Assembly (NCBI GenBank): GCA_902493145.1
Contig: CABUOA010000044.1
Coordinates: forward strand, 1-12,900
Direction of reading: 5' to 3'
DNA from: an uncultured Collinsella sp.
GTDB lineage: Bacteria; Actinomycetota; Coriobacteriia; Coriobacteriales; Coriobacteriaceae
DNA: 12,900 nucleotides
Made by a program: the position numbers and the translations under genes. Position 1 is the stretch's first letter. The number at the start of each line of letters is the position of its first letter. Shown here piece after piece: positions 1-6,313 of this stretch. The notes under the pieces were generated by a model that made no database searches, had not been told where the DNA came from, and saw only the letters and a program-made list of their open reading frames with translations.

Positions 1-2165
1 CCCTTGGCGGAGTGGATGGTCATCATGGTAATGGCATGCGTCTCGCCGGCCAGGGAATCCAAGTCGGAGCGTAGGGCCAGCCACTCCATGAGTGCCGGCA
101 GCGCCTTACAGGTGAGCGGACCGTAGGTGCGCTCGATCTCGTCGGCATGCACGGCGCCCGCCGGTAGCTCTGTTGGCACGGCATACGTGTTGCCCGCGAT
201 GGCGGCGGCCAAGGCATCCTGCGGCGAGAGCGCCGGGGCGGCTAGGCTATCGAGCGGATTGGAGCCCGCGGCGTCACGAGCGCCGACAAGTGCCTCAAAC
301 GAGGATGCCGGAGCGGACGGTCCCGGCTCGGGCGCGGGCGCACTCACCACGACGGGCTCGGACTCGACGCCGGCCGGCACATCGGCAACGCCAGCCGCGC
401 GCAGCTCTTCCAAGCTCTCGAGCGTACCCTCGATATCCTCGTGCGTCTCCTCAAATTCGGCGGCGACGCCCAGGAATTCCTGGATGTTCTCGGCGCGGCT
501 CTCGGACTCCATGGTGCCCTCAGCGCGAAACGCCTGCAGCAGGCCCGTCTTGTCGACGATCATCTCGACAACGTCCTTGAGCTCGCCGTCCATGCGGCGG
601 CCCTCGCGCACCAGCGACACAAAGCTCGACAGGCCATTGCGCACCTTGGCACTAAACATGCCCGTCTCGGCGCACGCGATCTCGCAGGCTTGGAAGAACG
701 AGCAACGGTTGTCGCGCGCCAGCTGCTCAATCTTTTGGATCGAGGTGGAGCCGATGCCGCGACGTGGCGTGTTGATGACGCGCTTGACGCTCATCTCGTC
801 GGCCGGGTTCACGATCATCTTGAGGTAGGCCATGACGTCGCGAATCTCGGCGCGGTCGAAGAATCGCGTGCCGCCGACGATCTTGTAGGGCACGCCCGCG
901 CGCAGGAACATATCTTCGAGGATACGCGACTGGGCGTTGGTGCGGTAGAACACGGCGATATCGTCGTAGCTCGTACCCTTGGCATGCAGCTTTTCGATCT
1001 CGCCGGCAATCCAGCGACCTTCGTCGCGCTCGTCGCTTGCCTGGAAAGCCTGAATCTTCTCGCCATCGCCCTCGGCCGTAAACAGGCGCTTGTCCTTGCG
1101 CTGCGAGTTGTGGCGAACAACGGCATTGGCGGCGCTCAGGATGTGACCCGTGGAGCGATAGTTCTGCTCCAACTTGACGGTCTTGCAGTTTTTAAAGTCC
1201 TGCTCAAAGTCCAGGATGTTGGTGATGTCGGCGCCACGCCAGCTATAAATGGACTGGTCGTCGTCGCCCACGACCATGAGGTTTTGGTACTTGGCGGCCA
1301 GCAGGTTGGCGATCTCGTACTGGACGTGGTTGGTGTCCTGATACTCGTCGACGCTAATGTAGCGGAAGCGCTCCTGGTACTTGTCGAGCACCTCGGGGCG
1401 GGTACGCAGCAGCTCGAGCGTGCGCACGAGCAGGTCGTCGAAGTCCATCGCGTTGGCGGCGCGCAGGCGGCGCTCCAGCTCCAGGTAGACCTGCGCGGCC
1501 TTTTTGTCATTGGGGCTGTCGGCGGATTTGAGCATGTCCTCGGGCCCGATCATGGCGTTTTTAGCCGAGCTGATCTTACTGCGGATCATGTTAATGGGGA
1601 ACTGCTTTTGCTCGATGCCGAGCGCTTGCATAATGTCACGCACCATGCGCTTTGAGTCATCGTCGTCATAGATGGTGAACTGACCGGTGTAGCCCAGCAG
1701 ATCGGCGTCCTCGCGCAGCATGCGCACGCACATGGCGTGGAAGGTGCACACCCACATGCCGCGGGTGCCGTTGGGGATGAGTGCTGCCAGACGCTCGCGC
1801 ATCTCGGCCGCGGCCTTGTTGGTAAACGTGATGGCCAGGACCTGCCAGGGCTTAACGCCCAGGTCGCCAAGCATATGTGCGATGCGGAAGGTCAGGACGC
1901 GGGTCTTGCCCGAGCCGGCGCCGGCAAGGACCAGCAGCGGACCCTCGGTGGTCAGGACCGCCTCACGCTGGGCGGGGTTCAGGCTATCGATATCGACGAG
2001 CGGCTTGGCGGGTTTGGGCGCCGGAGCCGGGGCATCGTAGATGTCGAGCGGAACGAGCTCGGGTTCCGGCGCGGCGGGGGCGGTGTACGCATCGAGCGGC
2101 ACGGGTTCCGGCGCGGGCGACACGGGCGCGGCAGTGTTCTTTTCCCAGGGCAGGGGCTGGGTCAT
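1..2165 (-). CDS. pcrA: ATP-dependent DNA helicase PcrA/UvrD (superfamily 1), 3' end cut by the window edge
   Basis: This is a 3'-to-5' SF1 DNA helicase that acts in nucleotide-excision repair, clearance of recombinase or stalled polymerase, and rolling-circle replication in Gram-positives. 721 codons are visible. Walker A (AGAGSGKT) lies at residues 81-88, motif Ia (ITFTNKAAAEM) near 112-122, Walker B/DEYQD at 273-277, motif III (VVGDDDQSIYSWRG) at 298-311, motif IV (LEQNYRSTGH) at 332-341 and motif V (TIHSAK) at the truncated edge, so only motif VI and the C-terminus are missing. The start is ATG at 2165 with GAGGAGT (2171-2177) five bases upstream. Two features are unlike a standard PcrA: a 60-residue Pro/Ala/Glu-rich N-terminal extension, and an insertion of roughly 110 residues (about 577-688) just before motif V. 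It is transcribed alone or after uppP, with a strong hairpin between them. PcrA, UvrD and Rep cannot be separated with certainty without the C-terminus; phylum favours PcrA/UvrD1. Confidence 0.95.
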   Translation of the reverse strand, partial: MTQPLPWEKNTAAPVSPAPEPVPLDAYTAPAAPEPELVPLDIYDAPAPAPKPAKPLVDIDSLNPAQREAVLTTEGPLLVLAGAGSGKTRVLTFRIAHMLGDLGVKPWQVLAITFTNKAAAEMRERLAALIPNGTRGMWVCTFHAMCVRMLREDADLLGYTGQFTIYDDDDSKRMVRDIMQALGIEQKQFPINMIRSKISSAKNAMIGPEDMLKSADSPNDKKAAQVYLELERRLRAANAMDFDDLLVRTLELLRTRPEVLDKYQERFRYISVDEYQDTNHVQYEIANLLAAKYQNLMVVGDDDQSIYSWRGADITNILDFEQDFKNCKTVKLEQNYRSTGHILSAANAVVRHNSQRKDKRLFTAEGDGEKIQAFQASDERDEGRWIAGEIEKLHAKGTSYDDIAVFYRTNAQSRILEDMFLRAGVPYKIVGGTRFFDRAEIRDVMAYLKMIVNPADEMSVKRVINTPRRGIGSTSIQKIEQLARDNRCSFFQACEIACAETGMFSAKVRNGLSSFVSLVREGRRMDGELKDVVEMIVDKTGLLQAFRAEGTMESESRAENIQEFLGVAAEFEETHEDIEGTLESLEELRAAGVADVPAGVESEPVVVSAPAPEPGPSAPASSFEALVGARDAAGSNPLDSLAAPALSPQDALAAAIAGNTYAVPTELPAGAVHADEIERTYGPLTCKALPALMEWLALRSDLDSLAGETHAITMMTIHSAK

Positions 2166-2314
2166 GGGCGACTCCTCATCTGACGGACGGCGCGCCTGCG
2201 GGCAGCGCCATAGTTTGAGCCGTATCAGTATACCGAGCCGCGCGGACACCGACGCAAATCACACCACGACTCCGTGCGCCGCCGTCAGGCCCGCCCCAGC
2301 GGATTTGGCGCAAA

Positions 2315-2361
2315 GGTGTCAGGTTGGTCTGCACCACGTTGGTGCAAAGAAACCTGACCCC
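2315..2361. repeat. REP-like imperfect palindrome with a GGTCAGGTTT-type core
   Basis: The outer arms GTCAGGTT (2318-2325) and AACCTGAC (2351-2358) pair perfectly, with GG/CC extending beyond one mismatch. The inner arms GCACCA (2331-2336) and TGGTGC (2340-2345) form a second stem with a CGT loop. The sequence is non-coding, upstream of pcrA. Read on the minus strand it begins GGGGTCAGGTTTC, a core typical of short extragenic palindromes associated with REP-associated tyrosine transposases in other bacteria. That link is an inference; no such transposase lies in the window. Confidence 0.6.
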
Positions 2362-2406
2362 AATGTACCAATCACGGAGCCACCGATGTCATGGCAACGG
2401 TAGCGA

Positions 2407-2506
2407 GCGGCGGCCAGGGCGAACAAATTGGCATGAAAAGGGGGCGGCATAGACCTTTTGGTCATGCCACCCCCTTTGAATGACAAGTTGTCGCCCTGGC
2501 CGCCGC
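2407..2506. terminator. 100-bp two-tier inverted repeat downstream of uppP, probable terminator
   Basis: The outer arms at 2407-2422 and 2491-2506 are perfect 16-bp complements (GCGGCGGCCAGGGCGA). The inner arms at 2437-2455 and about 2460-2477 form an almost continuous stem (AAAGGGGG...GACC, loop TTTT). The bases between the tiers are also partly complementary. The element starts 15 bp beyond the uppP stop and lies between uppP and pcrA on the same strand, so it likely ends uppP transcripts or separates the two genes. There is no long U-tract outside the outer stem. The size is well above a normal intrinsic terminator, so a mobile palindrome is an alternative. Confidence 0.6.
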
Positions 2507-2521
2507 GCAGCGTCGACTAAG

Positions 2522-3502
2522 TTAGAGGCCGAGCATCGGCTCCAGAACGAAGAAGTATGCGAGCACTACGATGCCCAGGATGATGCGGTAGACGCCGAAG
2601 CACTTAAAGTCGTGACGGCGGACGAAGCCCATAAGCCACTTGATGGCAATGAGCGAAACCACAAAGGCCACAACGCAGCCCACGCCCAAGATGGCGATCT
2701 CGTTGGTGCCGAACGTGCCGCCCCTGATGAAGTATTTGACCAGCTTGAGCGCACTTGCGCCAAACATGACAGGGATGGCCAGGAAGAACGTGAACTTGGA
2801 CGCCACCGAGCGCGTGCAGCCCAAAAGCAGGCCACCGATGATGGTAGAACCGGAGCGAGACGTACCAGGCACCAGCGAAAGCACCTGGAAGCAGCCGATA
2901 CCCAGCGCAGTCTTCCAGCTCAGGTCCTCGAGTGTGGCAATGGAGCCAAAGTCCAGATTCTCGCCATCGTCCTCATCCTCAGCGGTAGCCGCGGCGGGCG
3001 CCGCAAAGTGCGCACCGGCGGGACGTCCACCCGACGCCACGGCACGCGAACCAAACGAACCGGCAACGGCCATTTCCTCGCGCTTGCTCGCGCGCCAGTT
3101 CTCGATCACGATAAACAGCACGCCGTACACAATGAGCGCCAGCGCCACGACGGGAGCATTGTAGAAATGCTCCTCCATCCAGTCGTTGAGCGGCAGGCCG
3201 ATCGCCGCCGCAGGAATGCAGCCAAGCACAATCTTGCCCCACAGCACCCAGGTGTCGCGGCGGCCCTCCTTGCCCTTGCTGGGCGAGAACGGATTGAGCT
3301 CATGGAAGAACAGCACGCAGACGGCTAGAATGGCGCCGAGCTGAATCACGACCAGGAACATATTCCAGAACGTCTCGCTCACGTTCATCTTGACGAACTC
3401 GTCCACCAAGATCATGTGACCCGTCGACGAAACGGGCAGCCATTCGGTGATGCCCTCGACCAGGCCCATGAAGGCAGATTTTAGAAGCTCGATAATATCC
3501 AA
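2522..3502 (-). CDS. uppP: Undecaprenyl-diphosphate phosphatase UppP (BacA family)
   Basis: This integral membrane enzyme removes the terminal phosphate from undecaprenyl diphosphate, recycling the lipid carrier for peptidoglycan and other wall polymers; overexpression gives bacitracin resistance in other bacteria. The first signature EGITEWLPVSSTGH lies at residues 16-29, with the Glu16/Glu20 pair and His29 matching the catalytic region. PGTSRSGST lies at 212-220. At least seven hydrophobic segments are present. I chose a TTG start at 3502 because it gives the canonical MDIIELL N-terminus and has GAGGGGG five bases upstream; the open frame runs on to 3751 but that part shows no UppP similarity. 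The product is 326 residues against about 265-280 in the family. The excess is an Ala/Gly-rich then acidic cytoplasmic-loop insertion at about 138-192. It is divergent from the stress protein gene, with a large palindrome after the stop. Confidence 0.95.
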   Translation of the reverse strand: MDIIELLKSAFMGLVEGITEWLPVSSTGHMILVDEFVKMNVSETFWNMFLVVIQLGAILAVCVLFFHELNPFSPSKGKEGRRDTWVLWGKIVLGCIPAAAIGLPLNDWMEEHFYNAPVVALALIVYGVLFIVIENWRASKREEMAVAGSFGSRAVASGGRPAGAHFAAPAAATAEDEDDGENLDFGSIATLEDLSWKTALGIGCFQVLSLVPGTSRSGSTIIGGLLLGCTRSVASKFTFFLAIPVMFGASALKLVKYFIRGGTFGTNEIAILGVGCVVAFVVSLIAIKWLMGFVRRHDFKCFGVYRIILGIVVLAYFFVLEPMLGL

Positions 3503-3507
3503 AGGGA

Positions 3508-3514
3508 CCCCCTC
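3508..3514 (-). promoter_or_regulatory. Ribosome binding site that fixes the TTG start of uppP
   Basis: GAGGGGG on the minus strand lies five bases before TTG at 3502. No equally good site precedes the ATG at 3751, and the sequence between them does not resemble UppP. This supports the short model with a TTG start. Confidence 0.7.
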
Positions 3515-3562
3515 GTTAGACACCCGCCGATATTGTTCTGCGGACGGTGCGGGCGATGTCCC

Positions 3563-3568
3563 ATTATC
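3563..3568 (-). promoter_or_regulatory. Candidate -10 element for uppP
   Basis: GATAAT on the minus strand (five of six matches to TATAAT) lies about 60 bp upstream of the TTG start, in the 247-bp divergent gap. No convincing -35 box sits 16-18 bp upstream, so this is a weak call. Confidence 0.25.
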
Positions 3569-3654
3569 AACCGTTGGCGGCGCGCCTGCGCCTACCCTTA
3601 CCAAAAAACTCGCCCGTTCACAGAATTGCGAGCGGTCAAACCCAAATCCTTGGG

Positions 3655-3660
3655 TATAAC
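3655..3660 (+). promoter_or_regulatory. Candidate -10 element for the universal stress protein gene
   Basis: TATAAC matches five of six bases of the -10 consensus and sits 90 bp before the ATG at 3750. No clear -35 hexamer is visible at normal spacing. The gap 3503-3749 shows no other strong feature. Confidence 0.25.
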
Positions 3661-3749
3661 TGCAACAAGATAAAGTGTCCGGCGGCCACGCATCCGCGCC
3701 CGCCCGACGCACGAGCCCAGCGCCCGTGCGATAGACCAAGGAGGAAACC

Positions 3750-4187
3750 ATGAACGAGGGCTACACCAAGGTATTTGTTTCACTCGACGGTACTGAGCAG
3801 CAGGATTTTGTGCTCGCACGCGCCATCAAGGTCGCCGCGAACAACGGCGCCAAGCTGATCATCGGCCACGTTATCGATTCCACGGCGCTCGAGAGCGCCG
3901 GTTCCTATCCGGTCGATCTTGTCAACGGCCTAGAGGAGGCATTTAAGAACTCCATCGCCAAGCAGCTCGAAGAGGCCAAGGCCAATCCCGACATTCCCGA
4001 GGTCGAGGTCATGATTCGCGCTGGCCGCATTCGCGAGACGCTCAAGGACGAGATGCTCGACGTGGTTAAGCCCGACCTGGTGCTCTGCGGCGCCCGCGGC
4101 CTGTCCTCGATCAAGTATGCGCTGCTGGGTTCGATTTCGACGTTCCTGCTGCGCAATACGGACTGCGACATTTTGGTCGTGAAGTAG
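3750..4187 (+). CDS. Universal stress protein, UspA family, single domain
   Basis: This is a small soluble alpha/beta nucleotide-binding protein of the Usp family, which in other bacteria is induced by starvation or stress; the client of this member is unknown. It is 145 residues long, the normal length for one Usp domain. The N-terminal strand KVFVSLDG (7-14) is followed by the typical strand LIIGHVID (36-43). The C-terminal ATP-binding motif G-x2-G-x9-G-S is intact, with Gly114, Gly117, Gly127 and Ser128, so this is an ATP-binding (UspFG/MJ0577-like) type. The final strand is CDILVVK. The start ATG has a strong AAGGAGG (3738-3744) five bases upstream. It stands alone on the plus strand, divergent from uppP and convergent with the two-component operon, with two hairpins behind it. 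Confidence 0.95.
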   Translation: MNEGYTKVFVSLDGTEQQDFVLARAIKVAANNGAKLIIGHVIDSTALESAGSYPVDLVNGLEEAFKNSIAKQLEEAKANPDIPEVEVMIRAGRIRETLKDEMLDVVKPDLVLCGARGLSSIKYALLGSISTFLLRNTDCDILVVK

Positions 4188-4200
4188 CGTTGCTCCCACC

Positions 4201-4293
4201 GGCCGCGGGGCCTGCGGGGTTTCCACGGGCACGTCCTCGCCGCGTTGCGGCTGCGGGATGTGCCCTTAGGAAACCCCTCCCGGCCTCGCGGCC
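4201..4293. repeat. 93-bp multi-step imperfect palindrome after the stress protein gene
   Basis: Nested complementary arms are visible: 4201-4212 with 4282-4293 (11 of 12 pairs), GGGGTTTCC at 4216-4224 with GGAAACCCC at 4269-4277, GGGCAC at 4227-4232 with GTGCCC at 4260-4265, and a central CCGC/GCGG stem (4240-4243, 4247-4250) with a GTT loop. It starts 13 bp after the stop codon. No U-tract follows, and a normal terminator comes next, so termination does not explain it. It may be a dispersed palindromic element or an mRNA 3'-stabilising structure. Confidence 0.65.
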
Positions 4294-4333
4294 TTCGCAG
4301 CCTTACTTCAGCGAGTTGGCTGATAAAAGATAG

Positions 4334-4363
4334 CGTGCCGCCCCGTTTGGGGTGGCACGTTTT
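4334..4363 (+). terminator. Intrinsic terminator between convergent usp and histidine kinase genes
   Basis: CGTGCCGCCCC (4334-4344) pairs with GGGGTGGCACG (4349-4359) across a GTTT loop, with one G-T wobble, and is followed by TTTTGTTT. On the minus strand the hairpin is followed by a T-rich stretch (CTATCTTTTATC), so it may also end the kinase transcript. Confidence 0.85.
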
Positions 4364-4391
4364 GTTTGGGCTGCACGTTTTTGTTTGGGTG
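4355..4391 (+). repeat. Tandem duplication of the terminator tail
   Basis: The 18-base stretch starting GCACGTTTTGTTTGGG at 4355 is repeated immediately at 4373 as GCACGTTTTTGTTTGGG with one extra T. It duplicates the right foot of the hairpin and its T-tract. Confidence 0.6.
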
Positions 4392-4408
4392 GGCGTCTGC
4401 CGCGTGCG

Positions 4409-5452
4409 TTACTCGAAATATTGAAACTTATTCGTTGAAAACGCGAATGTTACGACGAAGCCTTCGCCGGGCTCGGATGCCGCGGTGACGTCGATGCCCA
4501 TCTTGGAGCATAGGCGCGCCACCAGGTAGAGGCCGATGCCCGTTGCGCGCTTGGTCGTGCGGCCGTTGTCGCCGGTAAAGCCCTTCTCGAACACGCGTGG
4601 CAGGTCTGCCGCACACACGCCGCAGCCATTGTCGGCAACGGTGAGCTCAATGCGCTCACTCGCCAGGCCCTCGTCCAGCAACGCGCCCGAAAACGTGATC
4701 TTCGCGCCGTCCTCACGCGCGTATTTAATGCTGTTCTGAATGAGCTGGCCCAGAATAAACTCGAGCCACTTCTCGTCGGTAAAGACCTCGAAGTCGAGGT
4801 TTTCGCACACCGGAGCCACGTGCGCCGCGATGAGCTCGCGCGCGTTGGCCTTAATCGCGCCCGTCACCAAGGTCTTGAGATCCCAGCGGAGAATCAGGTA
4901 GTCGCGCTCCACGACTTCCGAGCGCGCGTAGTACAGCGCCTGGTCGATATAGCGCTCCACGCGAGCCAGCTCGCGACCCAGGTCATCCACACGCGACAGG
5001 TCGTCTTCGCTGCCATCCAGGTTTTCCAAAATCAGATGGGCCGCCGCCAGGGGCAGCTTGGCCTCGTGGACCCAGCTCTCGATATAGTCGCGATAGTCAT
5101 CGGTCTGACGCCGGCCTTCGGCAACCTCGTCGCATGCCGCCTTGCCCACCCGGCGCAAGACCTCGTACTCGAGCTCGCCCTCGGCATAGGTCGGGCATTG
5201 CACCATCTCCTGGACCCATGCGGGACTCTCGAGCTCCTCTGCCGCGCGCTCCAACTGACGCAGAAAACGGCGACGGCGAGCGTACTCGATCACGATGCCG
5301 AGCATACCGAAGATAAAGGACACGCCAACCGCCACGACCACGATAGAAACGGGTGCGCCGGCGACCGTCAGCACAAAGCAGCTCAGCAGCACGCCGCACG
5401 TCCACACGGCGACGGGAAGCAGTGCATCTTTAAAGAACTTGCCAAACGACAT
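4409..5452 (-). CDS. Sensor histidine kinase, BceS-type intramembrane-sensing
   Basis: This membrane kinase autophosphorylates on His and passes phosphate to the upstream-encoded regulator. Two transmembrane segments (about 10-31 and 35-57) are joined by only a few residues, so there is no real extracellular sensor; this is the hallmark of BceS/intramembrane-sensing kinases, which detect cell-envelope stress such as bacitracin through an ABC transporter. The H-box SWVHEAKLPLAA places the phospho-acceptor at His129. The N-box has Asn240 (QNSIKYAR), G1 is DNGCGV (274-279), the F-box FEKGFTG is at 288-294 and G2 GIGLYL at 305-310, so the ATPase domain is complete. At 347 residues it is normal for the type. 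ATG at 5452 lies nine bases after the regulator stop, with an AGGGG-containing ribosome site, so the two are co-transcribed. No BceAB-like transporter gene is adjacent in the window, so the true signal is unknown. Confidence 0.93.
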   Translation of the reverse strand: MSFGKFFKDALLPVAVWTCGVLLSCFVLTVAGAPVSIVVVAVGVSFIFGMLGIVIEYARRRRFLRQLERAAEELESPAWVQEMVQCPTYAEGELEYEVLRRVGKAACDEVAEGRRQTDDYRDYIESWVHEAKLPLAAAHLILENLDGSEDDLSRVDDLGRELARVERYIDQALYYARSEVVERDYLILRWDLKTLVTGAIKANARELIAAHVAPVCENLDFEVFTDEKWLEFILGQLIQNSIKYAREDGAKITFSGALLDEGLASERIELTVADNGCGVCAADLPRVFEKGFTGDNGRTTKRATGIGLYLVARLCSKMGIDVTAASEPGEGFVVTFAFSTNKFQYFE

Positions 5453-5461
5453 AGCCGGCCC

Positions 5462-6133
5462 CTAGACCGAATAGCCTTGACCGCGATGCGTCGTCAAATA
5501 CCCCTTGATGCCGATTTTTTCGAGCGTGGTGCGCAGGCGGTTGATGTTGACGGTGAGCGTATTGTCGCCCACGAAGGCGTCGGAGTCCCACAGGTCCTGC
5601 ATGATGGCCGAGCGCGAGACGATCTTGCCCGCGCGGCTCAGGAGCAGCGAGAGAATGCGCAGCTCATTTTTGGTGAGCTCGGTGCTGTCGCCGGTCGCCG
5701 TGTTGGTGACCATAGAGCGGGCGAGGTCGAGCTCCAGCCCCTTGTGGACGAGCGTGCTGCGCTCGCCTGACGCCGCGGTGCGACGCAGCAGTGCGTTGAT
5801 GCGCGCCACGAGCACGCGCGCGCTATAGGGCTTGGGAACAAAGTTGTCCACGCCGAGCGTCATGGCCATGACCTCGTCGATCTCGGTCGTGCGCGAGGTG
5901 AGGACGATGATGGGGACCTCGGATTCGCGGCGAACCTCGTGGCAGATATGCTGGCCGTCCTTGACGGGAAGCGTGAGGTCGAGCAGCACCAGGTCGGGCG
6001 CGGCGGCGAGAATATCGCGCGAGACATGCTCGAACGATTCGCAGGCCTCGATTTCAAACCCGGCGCGGGCAAGGATGTCGACAAGCTCACGACGAATGGG
6101 CTCGTCGTCCTCAACGATATAGATTAGCGCCAT
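5462..6133 (-). CDS. Response regulator, OmpR/PhoB family (BceR-like)
   Basis: This cytoplasmic transcription factor is phosphorylated by the kinase encoded just downstream. It is 223 residues long, normal for the family. The receiver domain (about 1-115) has the acidic pair Asp9/Asp10, the phospho-acceptor Asp52 in VLLDLTLP, Thr79 in IVLTSR and Lys101 in FVPKPYS. The winged-helix DNA-binding domain (about 125-223) has the typical TKNELRILSLLL and the ending TTHRGQGYSV. I chose ATG at 6133 because it begins the first receiver strand directly (MALIYIVEDD) and has AGAGGGGAG upstream; the frame is open to 6256 but the added residues do not look like a receiver. It is first gene of a two-gene operon with the kinase. 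Targets cannot be read from the sequence; BceR-type regulators usually control resistance transporters, none of which is seen here. Confidence 0.93.
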   Translation of the reverse strand: MALIYIVEDDEPIRRELVDILARAGFEIEACESFEHVSRDILAAAPDLVLLDLTLPVKDGQHICHEVRRESEVPIIVLTSRTTEIDEVMAMTLGVDNFVPKPYSARVLVARINALLRRTAASGERSTLVHKGLELDLARSMVTNTATGDSTELTKNELRILSLLLSRAGKIVSRSAIMQDLWDSDAFVGDNTLTVNINRLRTTLEKIGIKGYLTTHRGQGYSV

Positions 6134-6278
6134 GGATTCCGCTCCCCTCTTGGTTGTCTTGCCACCATTATGGCTGCGAAACTGCAGGTGCGCGCCACGC
6201 ACGTCGCCAAGGTGACAGAACTGTTCGCGAGCGGGGGCGTTTTGTCCGCCTCGCACTCGCAGCGGTGGCGGGAACCAA

Positions 6279-6313
6279 AATGATTCTTTAATCCCCGTCC
6301 CAGAATAATCATT
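6279..6313 (-). terminator. Weak AT-rich hairpin after the 235-residue protein gene
   Basis: On the minus strand AATGATTATTCT pairs with AGAATCATT (one small bulge) around a G-rich loop and is followed by TTTTGG. The 5' foot overlaps the stop codon of the gene at 6313-7020. It may terminate that transcript before the two-component operon. The rest of the gap (6134-6278) shows nothing clear apart from CATAAT as a possible -10 near 6166-6171. Confidence 0.4.

Noticed and set aside
441..1655. 404-codon open frame on the plus strand inside pcrA
   Set aside because: It is the antisense shadow of a high-GC gene. The minus frame carries all helicase motifs and this frame shows no domain resemblance or ribosome site.
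2407..2506. Long inverted repeat as insertion-sequence ends
   Set aside because: Only about 68 bp lie between the arms, with no coding capacity or visible target duplication; a hairpin explains it better.
3503..3751. In-frame upstream extension of uppP to an ATG at 3751
   Set aside because: The extra 83 residues do not resemble UppP and overlap the promoter region and usp start. TTG at 3502 gives the canonical N-terminus and has a better ribosome site.
6134..6256. In-frame upstream extension of the response regulator
   Set aside because: Receiver domains start with the strand at MALIYIVEDD; the ATG at 6133 has a good ribosome site.
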